From Corynebacterium jeikeium (GTDB lineage Bacteria > Actinomycetota > Actinomycetes > Mycobacteriales > Mycobacteriaceae), in assembly GCA_003955985.1 (NCBI GenBank), contig CP033784.1, forward strand, positions 2,356,001-2,420,000: DNA of 64,000 nt, read 5' to 3'. Below the pieces are notes generated by a model. It saw only the letters and a program-made list of their open reading frames with translations. It was not told where the DNA came from and searched no databases. This document shows, piece by piece, positions 15,779 through 25,500 of this stretch. The translations under genes and the position numbers were made by a program. The number at the start of each line of letters is the position of its first letter. The first letter of the stretch is position 1.

Positions 15779-18169
15779 ATGGCTTCCTTTTTGTACAAAA
15801 TCGGTAGATCCGCTTATCTTCACCGCTGGCGATTCCTCATTGTATGGCTGCTGCTCATCGCGGGCATGGGTACCGCGACGGCAACGCTGTACAGCGGCAC
15901 GTCTGAGAACTTCACCTTTCCCGGCCTTGAGTCAGTTGAAACTCAAGAAGAGATTCAGCAGCGCTTTGCCACCGATGAAGATCAGCTAAGCGCACCCACG
16001 GGCACTGTGGTCATTCAAGCTCCAGAAGGCAAGACCCTCGAGGACCCAGCTATTGCAGGCGAGGTCGATGAGCTCGTCGCCGCAATGCGGAGCACCGAAG
16101 GGCTGACGAAGACCGAAGAAATTGTCCCGCCCATCATGGCGGCTGAGGGGATGAAGCAGCAGGCCATCCCGGCAATGCAAGCTCAGGGATTCCCTGAGGA
16201 GCAGATCAATTCGAACCTGGAGGCCGTCTCCCCACTGAGTGCCGATAAGACCACCGGCACCATTTCCGTGACTTTCGATGCTGCGACCAGCATGGATATC
16301 GAAAGTGGAGTCCGGGATGCGTTCACGGAAACCGTCGAAAAGCACAAGGGCGATCTGAACGTCGCCTGGTCCGGTAACGCGTTCCAAATGAGCGAGATTT
16401 CCGCCACTGCGGAGATTATCGGCATCATCGTGGCCGCAATCGTGCTCATTGTTGCCTTCGGAAGCTTCGTCGCCGCTGGACTGCCGCTGCTGTCGGCTGT
16501 CATCGGCCTGGGAATTGGCATGGCGGGCATCTTCGCCGCCACCGCTTTCACCGACACCATCTCCACCATGACACCGACGCTGGCGTCGATGATTGGTCTG
16601 GCTGTCGGCATCGACTACGCGCTGTTTATCGTGGCTCGCTTCCGCAACGAGCTGGTTGCACACGTCGATGGCTCGAACCTTGAGCCGAAGGAACTGGCCG
16701 CCGAGCTCAAGAAAATCCCACGCGAGGAGCGTGCACATCTGGCGGGCCTGGCCGTCGGCAAGGCTGGTTCCGCAGTGGTATTCGCAGGCCTCACCGTGCT
16801 GATTGCTCTTGCGGCACTGTCGATCATCAACATCCCGTTCCTGACCGCAATGGCGCTGGCCGCAGCATTTACCGTCGCTATGGCGGTGCTCGTTGCCATC
16901 ACGTTGCTGCCGGCTATTCTCGGCCTGTTCGGCACCAAGGTTTTCGCCGGTCGCGCGCCATTTGTGAAGGCACCGGACCCGGAGAACGACACCCCGACCA
17001 TGGGCCTGAAGTGGGTCCGCATCGTGCGCAAGCGTCCGCTGGCGTTCGTCCTGGGCACGGCAGTTGTCCTAATCCTGCTGGCCATCCCGGCTACCAACCT
17101 CCGTTTGGCCATGCCTTCTGACGGCATGATGGCCAAGGGCACTCCTAACCGCACGGCCTACGAAATGACCGAAGACGCTTTCGGCCCCGGCCGCAACTCC
17201 CCGATGATTGCGCTGGTGGACTACAAGGATCTCGCCGCACCGGAAAAGCAGAACGCCATGATGGCTGCCCTGACGGAGCTGCAGAGCGTCGATGGTGTGG
17301 TAAATGCTCAGGTCATCGCCACCAATGGCAATCCGCAGGATCCGAGCGATCTCGGTGATGCCGCCCAGGTTCTAATCACCCCGGCGTACAGCGCGACCGA
17401 TGACCGCGCTGCTGACCTGCTGCAGTCCATCCGCGATACAGAGGACAAGTACAACGAGGACACGGGCGCCCGCTACTCCATCACCGGTGTTTCGCCCATG
17501 TACGAGGACATCTCGCAGCGGCTTTCCGACGTGCTGTTGCCCTACATCGGCATCGTGCTGGTCCTGGCCTTCCTGCTGTTGATGCTCGTCTTCCGCTCCA
17601 TCTGGGTACCACTGGTGGCAGCTCTCGGCTTCGCACTGTCTGTGGCCGCAACCTTTGGTGTCACGGTGGCTCTGTGGCAGGAGGGCGCCCTGGGCATCAT
17701 CGATGACCCGCAGCCGCTGATTTCCTTCCTGCCGATCATGCTGATTGGTATCGTCTTCGGCCTGGCCATGGACTACCAGGTGTTCCTGGTTACCCGTATG
17801 CGTGAGGGCTGGGCGCACGGCAAGACAGCTGCTAATGCAACGTCCAACGGTTTCAAACACGGTGCTCGCGTGGTCACCGCTGCGGCACTGATTATGATTT
17901 CGGTGTTCGCCGCCTTCATCCTGATGGATGAACCGTTCATTAAGGTCATGGGCTTTGCCCTGGCAGCCGCAGTTCTCTTCGATGCCTTCATCGTCCGCAT
18001 GACATTCATCCCGGCCATGATGTTCCTGCTCGGCGAGCGCGCCTGGAAGATTCCGCGCTGGTTGGACAAGATCCTCCCATCCGTGGATGTGGAGGGTGAG
18101 AACCTCAATAAGCAGTTCGGAAATGCTGAGGTGACCACTACAACTGAGGTAGCTACTGAAGCCAAGTAG
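15779..18169 (+). CDS. MMPL-family RND transporter (CmpL4-like candidate)
   Basis: The 796-residue RND protein has two six-helix bundles, each starting with one helix followed by a large extracytoplasmic loop. The first bundle contains the proton-relay Asp-Tyr pair in GLAVGIDYALFIVARFRNEL, and the second the equivalent GIVFGLAMDYQVFLVTRMREG. Compact MMPL proteins of about 800 residues in corynebacteria export trehalose monomycolate (CmpL1/CmpL4) by established family knowledge. The TmaT-like acyltransferase 8 kb away fits that role, but the cargo here is inferred. The gene starts at ATG 15779 and ends before a strong terminator. It appears monocistronic. Confidence 0.9.
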   Translation: MASFLYKIGRSAYLHRWRFLIVWLLLIAGMGTATATLYSGTSENFTFPGLESVETQEEIQQRFATDEDQLSAPTGTVVIQAPEGKTLEDPAIAGEVDELVAAMRSTEGLTKTEEIVPPIMAAEGMKQQAIPAMQAQGFPEEQINSNLEAVSPLSADKTTGTISVTFDAATSMDIESGVRDAFTETVEKHKGDLNVAWSGNAFQMSEISATAEIIGIIVAAIVLIVAFGSFVAAGLPLLSAVIGLGIGMAGIFAATAFTDTISTMTPTLASMIGLAVGIDYALFIVARFRNELVAHVDGSNLEPKELAAELKKIPREERAHLAGLAVGKAGSAVVFAGLTVLIALAALSIINIPFLTAMALAAAFTVAMAVLVAITLLPAILGLFGTKVFAGRAPFVKAPDPENDTPTMGLKWVRIVRKRPLAFVLGTAVVLILLAIPATNLRLAMPSDGMMAKGTPNRTAYEMTEDAFGPGRNSPMIALVDYKDLAAPEKQNAMMAALTELQSVDGVVNAQVIATNGNPQDPSDLGDAAQVLITPAYSATDDRAADLLQSIRDTEDKYNEDTGARYSITGVSPMYEDISQRLSDVLLPYIGIVLVLAFLLLMLVFRSIWVPLVAALGFALSVAATFGVTVALWQEGALGIIDDPQPLISFLPIMLIGIVFGLAMDYQVFLVTRMREGWAHGKTAANATSNGFKHGARVVTAAALIMISVFAAFILMDEPFIKVMGFALAAAVLFDAFIVRMTFIPAMMFLLGERAWKIPRWLDKILPSVDVEGENLNKQFGNAEVTTTTEVATEAK

Positions 18170-18188
18170 CACCAGCTAGACAGCCATA

Positions 18189-18234
18189 AGCCCCGCCTCG
18201 ACTCCAGTTTCGGAGGAGTCGGTGCGGGGCTTTT
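18189..18234 (+). terminator. Terminator of the MMPL gene, with duplicated 3' arm
   Basis: AGCCCCGC...GACTCC pairs with GGAGTC...GCGGGGCT, followed by TTTT. The 3' arm plus T-tract (GTGCGGGGCTTTTGC) is repeated at 18241-18255, apparently by a small tandem duplication. Confidence 0.9.
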
Positions 18235-18290
18235 GCCTACGTGCGGGGCTTTTGCGCGGGCACGGTTTATACCAAAGACAACGGCAAAGC

Positions 18291-18932
18291 CTAAGTCGAT
18301 GGCGCGGTATATCTCAGCCACCGCAACACTGCTTTGACACGACGGTTGTTATCTTCCGGTTGGAAGCCGAGCTTTAAAAACACATTCGCCACATGTTTAC
18401 TCACAGCGCCTGCGGTTAGTACCAGGCGTTTTTCCATTTCCTTATTACTGAGCCCCTGCGCCATCAGGTCGAGCACTTCGCGCTCACGTGGAGTCAGCTC
18501 GGCGATGCCGTCCTGCTTTGCGGCCAGTAGCGTCGAAACCACTTCAGGATCGACCACGGTACCGCCGCCGCGGACCTCTTCCAGTACTGCGACGAAGTGC
18601 TCGACATCTGAGACACGTTCTTTCAGCAAGTACCCAAAGCCACCATGCTGCAGCAGGCAATCCAGGTAGCTGGCCGCCACGTATTGGCTGAGCACGACAA
18701 CCGGCTGGTCGGGGTTGACCTGGCGAAGTGTGGAGACCGCGAGCAGTCCGTCGTCACGCATGTTCGGCGGCATCCGGACATCGGTGACGATGACATCGAA
18801 CGCCTGCTCTTCGGCGGTGGCGAGCAGCTGATCTGCATCGCCGACGGCGACGACCTCGTGCCCCAGTGCCCGCAGCAGGCCGGTCAGCCCCTCGCGCAGG
18901 AGTACGGAGTCCTCTGCCAGCAGTACTTTCAT
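18291..18932 (-). CDS. NarL/LuxR-family response regulator
   Basis: Receiver domain with acidic residues E7-D8 (LLAEDS), phospho-acceptor Asp51 in VTDVRMPP, the conserved Ser in VLSQY and Lys in LLKERV. The LuxR helix-turn-helix at the C-terminus (ELTPREREVLDLMAQGLSNKEMEKRLVLTAGAVSKHVANVFLKLG) is complete. It overlaps the upstream kinase gene by 4 bp (ATGA), so the pair is one operon. The regulon is unknown. The sequence is ordinary in every respect. Confidence 0.92.
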   Translation of the reverse strand: MKVLLAEDSVLLREGLTGLLRALGHEVVAVGDADQLLATAEEQAFDVIVTDVRMPPNMRDDGLLAVSTLRQVNPDQPVVVLSQYVAASYLDCLLQHGGFGYLLKERVSDVEHFVAVLEEVRGGGTVVDPEVVSTLLAAKQDGIAELTPREREVLDLMAQGLSNKEMEKRLVLTAGAVSKHVANVFLKLGFQPEDNNRRVKAVLRWLRYTAPST

Positions 18933-20098
18933 CGCGTCCTTCCTTGGCGAATCGGCAGTTCCAGCAGCAATTGGGCTCCACCGTCGGCGTTGGTGAGTTC
19001 CACGGTTCCACCGAGCGCTGCCGCCCGTTCGCGCAGGCCCGCAATGCCGGTTCCACTGTCATGCTTTACGACGTCTACAGCGTCTGCACTCGTTGGTTTT
19101 TCCAGGCCTTCGCCATTGTCGTGCACAGTGACCGTAAGCGTACCCAGATGGGACACGAGCGCCTTCTTCGGAGCCTGAACCGCGAGAGTGATATCAGCTC
19201 GATCGGCATGGCCATGCTTGGTGGCGTTGGTCAGCCCCTCCGCTGCGCAGTGGTAAGCGAGCAGCGCTGTGGTTTCATCAATCGGGCCGAAGTCGGAGAC
19301 ACCGTCCTCACGAACAGAAACCTCCATGCCAGAGTGCGCTGCCAATTCCTCTACTGCTGCGACTAAGCCATTTTCGAAAAGCACTGGCGGGGCAATGCCA
19401 AGCACCACGGAGCGCAGCTGCGCAAGAGCCTGCGTTGCATTGCGGTCGGCGGCGGAGAGCGCCTCGGCTACTTCTTCTTCAGTCTTACCCATGCGAGCAG
19501 CAGCGATGTTGAGTTTCAAGGCGGTCAGGTGTTGCTGCGGACCGTCGTGAAGCTCGCGCTCAATGCGACGGCGCTCGCCTGAGAAGGAGTCGATGAGCAC
19601 ATCGCGGGACTGGCTGACTTCCTCACTGGATGGTGCGAGGATGACGCGAGAGAGCCAAATGGACAGCAGGCCGGCACCGAGGTTGATGGCGATGGTCAGC
19701 ACCAAAAAGACGATGGCGAAAACCCAGGCAACCCCGATTTTCTGTGTGGGGTCAGTCAGAGTCCAGCTGAAAAACTGCACTTCATCAACCAGGAATGGTG
19801 CAGCGAAGAGCACTCCGACAGTGAACCCGCCGCCGACCCACGCTGTGAAGGTGACAAAGCCAATGGCCAACTGCACGAGCAGGTTGACGAAGTTGCGGAT
19901 GTCGAACCAGCGATTGGTCACGCGGTTGGCGATTGGGGTGCCGGACCACGATGCTGCCCAGCGGGAGAGCCAATCGGCACCGCGGCCAATGAGCGGAATC
20001 CAGGGCAGAAGAAAAGCGGAGACAATCAATCCCGGAATGAACAGCAGTCCGAGAATAAAACTCCAGGCCAGCGCGATTAAATTCGTTTTCTTTGTCAT
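18929..20098 (-). CDS. Sensor histidine kinase, partner of the adjacent regulator
   Basis: The N-terminal half holds about four hydrophobic segments (a sensor domain with IALAWSFILGLLFIPGLIVSAFLLPWIPLIG). It is followed by the HisKA_3 phospho-acceptor block SGERRRIERELHDGPQQHLTALKL (His in LHDG) and a complete HATPase: GLTNATKHG (N-box), VHDNGEGL and GTGIAGLRERAAALGG (G-box). I start at the ATG at 20098; the frame extends to a TTG at 20128 that looks less likely. The kinase is translated just before its regulator with a 4-bp overlap. The ligand is unknown. Confidence 0.9.
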   Translation of the reverse strand: MTKKTNLIALAWSFILGLLFIPGLIVSAFLLPWIPLIGRGADWLSRWAASWSGTPIANRVTNRWFDIRNFVNLLVQLAIGFVTFTAWVGGGFTVGVLFAAPFLVDEVQFFSWTLTDPTQKIGVAWVFAIVFLVLTIAINLGAGLLSIWLSRVILAPSSEEVSQSRDVLIDSFSGERRRIERELHDGPQQHLTALKLNIAAARMGKTEEEVAEALSAADRNATQALAQLRSVVLGIAPPVLFENGLVAAVEELAAHSGMEVSVREDGVSDFGPIDETTALLAYHCAAEGLTNATKHGHADRADITLAVQAPKKALVSHLGTLTVTVHDNGEGLEKPTSADAVDVVKHDSGTGIAGLRERAAALGGTVELTNADGGAQLLLELPIRQGRTR

Positions 20099-20154
20099 AG
20101 GTTCAAAGCTAAGTTGGCCCGTGTCCAAATACAGTGGAGCTAACTCCCCTAAAT

Positions 20155-21486
20155 TCAGTCGAGCTGAATACGTCCCGGCTTCTTTTCGCCGATACCTCGA
20201 TCGGCCAGTTCGTCATCAATGTACGTTGGCCGACCGACAATCAACCCAAGCACTGCTAGCACCACCGTGGTGCCAAGCAGCACGACCAGAATCGGCGTCC
20301 ACGCTTCCGTCGTTCCAGCGGCCACACCCACCAGGAATGGCCCGACTGCGGAGAAAATGTAGCCGATTGGCTGCACGAAGCCGGACAGTCGCGCGGTCAG
20401 CTCATGGCTGCGCGTGCGGCCCGGAATCAGCGCGATGGCCATGGGGAAACAAAAACCACCTACACCCAGCAGGAATGCAGCGCCAATGGCGTACCCCACA
20501 CCAGTTTCCGCCGCTCCCCGCTGGTCGATCAGAATCATCAACGCATACCCGAGGAAGAAAAGGCAGCCGAGACCAAAGGCGACGTAGGACATGGTGCGGA
20601 GCCGTGCAATCAGCGGCGGCATCAGCAAACCGCCGATGATGCCCAGCCCTTGAACAATCATGGACGCTGCAGTGGCTATGTTTACGCTGATGCCTGCGTC
20701 GATAAGCATTTTCGGCATCCAGCCCATGAGCACGTAGGCGTTCATCGACTGCACGCCGAAGAAAACTGCCAGCGCAATGGCTGTCGGTGACTTCCAGATT
20801 GGTGTGCTTGCCGAGGCACTGACCGGCGCCTTCGGGTAGTCGAATCCGATGCGTGCACACAGCGGCAACCACACGACGAGCTGCACCAGGGCGGTGATTG
20901 CCCATGCGGCAAGCGCCCAGCGCCACATTTCGATACCACCTGCAGATGTCTCGGGAGAATCGCTAATCAAAAATGCCGTCGCCGGCCCCAGTCCACCGCC
21001 GAGGGCAAGCATGCTGGAGTACAGCATCATCAGCACGACCGTTTGGCGACCGCCGTGCACCTTAATCCACGCAGGTAGCAGCACATTTCCCAGTGCAATG
21101 CCCGCAACCGACAACGCGGTAAACAACAGGAATAGCCAGATGCTGCTCACCCACGGGCGCACCGCAAGGCCGACGAATAGCAACGTCGCAGACAGTGTAA
21201 GCGCGCCGCTTAAGCCCATCCGCTTGCCGACGGACACCGCGGACAACCCAATCGCGAAAAACGCGAGCCCCGGAATGGCCGTAATCAGACCACCAAAGGC
21301 GGAGGATGCGCCGAGGTCGGAGAGGAGCTGATCGAGCACCGGACCAATCGACGCAATACTCGGGCGCAAGTTCAGCGCCGCAACGATTACGGCGATAACA
21401 AGAACGGGAACGCTGAGCGCGATGACATTCTTCGAGGCCCCAGAAGCTTTTGGTTGAGGTTGCCCTGGATTTTGTTCTGCTGCCAT
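20155..21486 (-). CDS. MFS transporter, CynX/NimT family
   Basis: A 443-residue, 12-helix major facilitator protein. The N-terminal pattern VAALNLRPSIASIGPVLDQLLSDLGAS...GLITAIPGLAFFAIG and the loop PLARR-equivalent VGKRMGLSGAL are characteristic of the CynX/NimT (cyanate/2-nitroimidazole) branch. RTRSHELTARLSGFVQPIGYIFSAVGPFLVG lies near the C-terminus. The substrate cannot be told from sequence. It is read leftward toward the two-component genes with a 56-bp gap, and may be expressed alone. Confidence 0.88.
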   Translation of the reverse strand: MAAEQNPGQPQPKASGASKNVIALSVPVLVIAVIVAALNLRPSIASIGPVLDQLLSDLGASSAFGGLITAIPGLAFFAIGLSAVSVGKRMGLSGALTLSATLLFVGLAVRPWVSSIWLFLLFTALSVAGIALGNVLLPAWIKVHGGRQTVVLMMLYSSMLALGGGLGPATAFLISDSPETSAGGIEMWRWALAAWAITALVQLVVWLPLCARIGFDYPKAPVSASASTPIWKSPTAIALAVFFGVQSMNAYVLMGWMPKMLIDAGISVNIATAASMIVQGLGIIGGLLMPPLIARLRTMSYVAFGLGCLFFLGYALMILIDQRGAAETGVGYAIGAAFLLGVGGFCFPMAIALIPGRTRSHELTARLSGFVQPIGYIFSAVGPFLVGVAAGTTEAWTPILVVLLGTTVVLAVLGLIVGRPTYIDDELADRGIGEKKPGRIQLD

Positions 21487-21671
21487 AACAATGGACGTTA
21501 CCGCTTCCTGTTAATGACTCTCTAGCTGATTCAAGCCGCTCGTTCGGAGTAGCTTTAAAGATTGACGTACTCGATGTCGCTGTTGTCCTATCCTGGATTA
21601 CAGCGACATCTCTTTTTCTGTATCTATTGACAGTTTTTCGGCTATCTCTGACGTAAGGATTGAACTCGAAA

Positions 21672-22151
21672 ATGGTTGAACCGATTTCTGATTCCATGCT
21701 CATTGCCTACGACGGCTCCGACGAAGCCAAGCGGGCGCTGGCCTACGCCGGAAAACTGCTGCGCGTTAAGAAGGCCTACATTCTGACGGCCTGGGAGCCT
21801 CTACAGCGTGCTGCAGCACGCACTGCTGGCGCCTCTGGCATGATGCAGCCCGACTGGGACGCCACTACTGAAGACGGCGATCCCGCTCACGACGAGGCCG
21901 TCCGTATTTGCCGTGAGGGTGTGCAGATTGCCGCTGAGGCCGGCTTCGTCGCGGAGCCCTACTTGGTAGAGACTGAAACTACTATCTGGTCGGCCATCGT
22001 CGATGCAGCTCACGACCTCGATGCGGGCGTGATTATCTCCGGCACTCGCGGTGTGACTGGCTTGCGTGGTCTGTTTACCGCCTCGACCTCTGACGCGTTG
22101 CTGAAGAATGCTGGCCGCCCGGTCCTCGTCGTTCCCGGGGAAAAGGAATAA
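21672..22151 (+). CDS. Universal stress protein (UspA family)
   Basis: A single Usp domain of 159 residues: MLIAYDGSDEAKRALAYAGKLL at the N-terminus, VIISGTRGVTGLRGLFTASTSDALLKNAGRPVLVV at the C-terminus. The G-2X-G-9X-G(S/T) ATP-binding signature is present with TSTS, so ATP binding is likely. A TTG start at 21660 is also possible; the ATG at 21672 is preferred. The gene stands alone with an A/T-rich downstream region. Confidence 0.92.
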   Translation: MVEPISDSMLIAYDGSDEAKRALAYAGKLLRVKKAYILTAWEPLQRAAARTAGASGMMQPDWDATTEDGDPAHDEAVRICREGVQIAAEAGFVAEPYLVETETTIWSAIVDAAHDLDAGVIISGTRGVTGLRGLFTASTSDALLKNAGRPVLVVPGEKE

Positions 22152-22346
22152 TTTCTAGAAAATTTTTAAAAACTTACTTAGCTGATAGAAAATGGGTTAA
22201 TCTCTCAACTAAGAAACTCAATGACCGCTGAAACCACCCAAAATTCAAGGCAGGGAGAGATTCCCAGCTGTTTCACTGGTTTACAGATGTCACAGAGTGT
22301 AGTTTTATAAACAGTATTGACTTAATGCACACGAGGAGTCCTCAAC

Positions 22347-22541
22347 ATGGCATACGAAACTGATTCCGAGCAGCGTCGTAGCGTTGGCCCTGCCCTGGCC
22401 TCGGCGCTCATTGGCGCCCTTCTCGGTGGTGCCGCTATCTTCGGCATCGGCCAGGCTCTGACCGAAGACCGAATTCCGGAAGCACAGGCTGTTTCCACCG
22501 ATGACGCTCTGCTTGGCGGTGTCGAGTACGGTCAGCGTTAA
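22347..22541 (+). CDS. DUF2613-family small membrane protein
   Basis: The protein has 64 residues with one glycine-zipper transmembrane helix (VGPALASALIGALLGGAAIFGIG) and the family's signature C-terminus STDDALLGGVEYGQR. GAGGAG precedes the ATG. In mycobacteria and corynebacteria this micro-protein is encoded immediately before aftD (Rv0236A-Rv0236c), exactly as here (29-bp gap), suggesting it acts with or stabilises AftD. That is inference from conserved linkage. Confidence 0.9.
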   Translation: MAYETDSEQRRSVGPALASALIGALLGGAAIFGIGQALTEDRIPEAQAVSTDDALLGGVEYGQR

Positions 22542-22570
22542 GTCTTTAACGCTAACCCTCCTTTAACGCT

Positions 22571-25500
22571 ATGCCCACCTTTGTTCGAGCGCGTAAGCGC
22601 GTGCTTGTACCTTGGTGGGTTTTGCTGTGCCTGCTGGCATTCATCCAGTCCCCCGGCAAGACTGTCGCTGACACAAAGCACGACCTGACAGAAGACCCCA
22701 TCGGGTTTTTGTCCGCCTCGCTCAACATGTGGTCAGACACCATGCCGCTGGGACAGCTTCAAAACCAGGCATATGGCTATCTCTTTCCACAGGGCGCATT
22801 CTTCGCCCTGTTCAGTTTGCTGCCCGATGTATTAGCGCCCGGCTGGATCATCCAGGCGCTGTGGTGGAGTCTTACTCTCTGCTTGGCTTTTACCGGCGCA
22901 TATCGCGTGGCTGAAGCTATAAGCGTCGGCACGCATACCTCTCGCGTACTGGCGGCGTTGTTGTACTCGTTGTCGCCGCGGGTGATTACGACGTTGGGCG
23001 CGATTTCGTCCGAGACCTGGCCCGTAGCGCTGGCACCGTGGATTCTGCTTCCGCTCCTGCGGGTCGCGGCCCGGCGCGAGGAACTGCCCTGGCGCGCGAC
23101 TGCCCGCGCCGTATTGCTGTCCGGTCTAGCGGTACTGTGCACTGGCGCGGTCAATGCGGTCAGTACAGCGGCGGCTTGCATCCCCGCAGGTCTAATGCTG
23201 CTCTTCTTCGCTTTTACGGGGCCTCGTCGCGGGCGTGCGTGGGCGATGCTCGGCGGTTGGCTGGCTGCGTGTGCGGCGGTCAGCATGTGGTGGATTGTGC
23301 CGCTACTCCTGCTGGGCAAGTACTCACCACCGTTTACGGACTACATTGAGTCCTCCGGTGTGACCACTCGTTGGTTGAGTCTCGGCGAGACGCTCCGCGG
23401 TTCCACCTCGTGGACGCCGTTTGTCTCTTTCGAACGAGTCGGCGGAAATGCGCTGGTCGCGGAGCCCATTCTCATTTACGCCACCCTGGCTGTAGCGGCG
23501 ATTGGACTACTTGGCTTGGTCATGCGCTCGCTGCCGCTGCGTCGAATGTGGCTGATGATGCTGCTCATCGGGCTTATCATCATGGCGGCCTGGACGGAGC
23601 CGTTCGGACTGGCGTGGGAATCGGCTCGAGAGGTGCTCGATTCCACGCTCGCAGCAGTGCGCAACCTGCACAAATTTGACACTATTGTGCGTCTGCCACT
23701 TGTTATCGGCTTCGCTCATGCGACAGCCCAGCTGCCATGGCCGTGGCGAGAGCCGGCGAACGAGCACACGAACGAGACGGCGAGCGATTCAGCGACCACT
23801 GGCTGGCAGCAGTGGCTACACCCGGAGAAGCACCCGCGCGCTATCGCATCGATGCTGGTTCTGGCGGTTATCGCCAGTGCCACCGCCCCTGCGTGGAGCG
23901 CACGCCTCGCCCCGACAGGTAGTTTTTCCGAGGTTCCGGGCTACTGGCACGAAGCGGCCGACTGGCTGAATGAGCAGGGCGAGGACACCCGCACGCTGGT
24001 GGTGCCGTCATCGCCGTTTGCTGATCAGACATGGGGCAATACTCGCGACGAACCGCTCCAGCCGCTTGCCGACGTGCCCTGGGCCGTCCGCGATACGGTG
24101 CCGCTAGTGCCCCCAGAGGCGATTCGCGGCCTCGATGGTCTGCGCAATTCACTGGCTCGGGGCCGTGAGGTACCGGCACTGGATGCCACCCTGCGCAACA
24201 ACGGTATCGGCTACGTGCTGGTCCGCCACGACTTGAGAGTTACCTCGAGGGGCGATTCGCTGCGCGCCATCACTTCCACGCTGCAGGACTCTCCGACCAT
24301 GGAAAAGGTGGCGGAGTTCGCGGACGAGGACGGCCATACCGCTATCCAGATTTGGGGTGCGGGCCCGAAGGAGCTGCGCAATCACGCACTTTCACCGCGG
24401 TTGGTGGACACTACCCAGGTACCGCTGGTCGCCGGCGGCCCCGAAGTGCTCCCGCGGCTTGACGAAGTCGATTCCGATGCTCCGGTGCGCATCCTGTCTG
24501 GCAAGGATGCCGGCACTGTCACCGACACACCCGCCCGCCGCGGCCGCAACTATGGTGAAGTCGTCGGTGCGGAGTCAGCAATCCTGGCCGAAGACGAGGA
24601 CTCATATGTCCGCAACCTCGTTCCGGACTACCCCGTCGTGGGACTGCCACTGACGCAGACAGCAACGGGTCGCGCCACAATTGAGGTTTCGTCGTCGGCC
24701 TCTGAGCCATACAACGTCGGTGGTGCATCGGCTGACCACTCGGTCAACGCAATGCTCGACGGCGACACCTCCACCTGGTGGGAACCCTTGGCGGGCAAGA
24801 GCCAGGCTGAGTGGGTCAAACTGTCGTGGAAGGAACCGACCGATAACGCAGTGCTCAGCCTGACCGGTGCTCGCGTTCCAGTGCAACTGCGCATCCAGAC
24901 TGATACGGCTTCGAGCTCCGTACAGTTGGTCCCGGGTGAGACGACTCGTATTCCGCTGCCCGGCGGCAAGACCACATCGGTGCTCATCACAGCGAAGATT
25001 GCTCCTGTAGGCTTTGCTATCTCCGAGCTAGGCCTGGTGATTCCAAAGCGGGACACTGGCTTCGACGCATTCGAATCCAGCAGCCCCGATTCCGATGAAG
25101 ATACAGAGTTTTCCACCGAGGATATAGCGGAGGACCTCACGCCGGTTCGTGTCCCGGTGGTGCCGAATTCCTCGTCGCTGGCTCAGCGTTGGGTCTTCGG
25201 CCAGGAGATTCATGAGGGCACGCTGGTGCGCCTGTTCACCGTTCCAAAGCCGGTAAACGTAAAGGTCGATGCTGATACCTGTCGCAGCAGCATCGGAGCC
25301 CCGTGGGCCAGCCTCCAGCGCGGTGACGGCTCTGATCACCGCGAGCTGACCTGTGGTGAAGAGATTGAGCTCTCACCGGGGCCATGGCGCATCGATGCCA
25401 AGTCCGATTGGGTGTCGCTCACCTCGACTGACTACTTCGCGCCGTCAGCTGAGCAGCAGAAAGTGACGCCAATCGATCTGAACAATCCCATTGACGCTGC

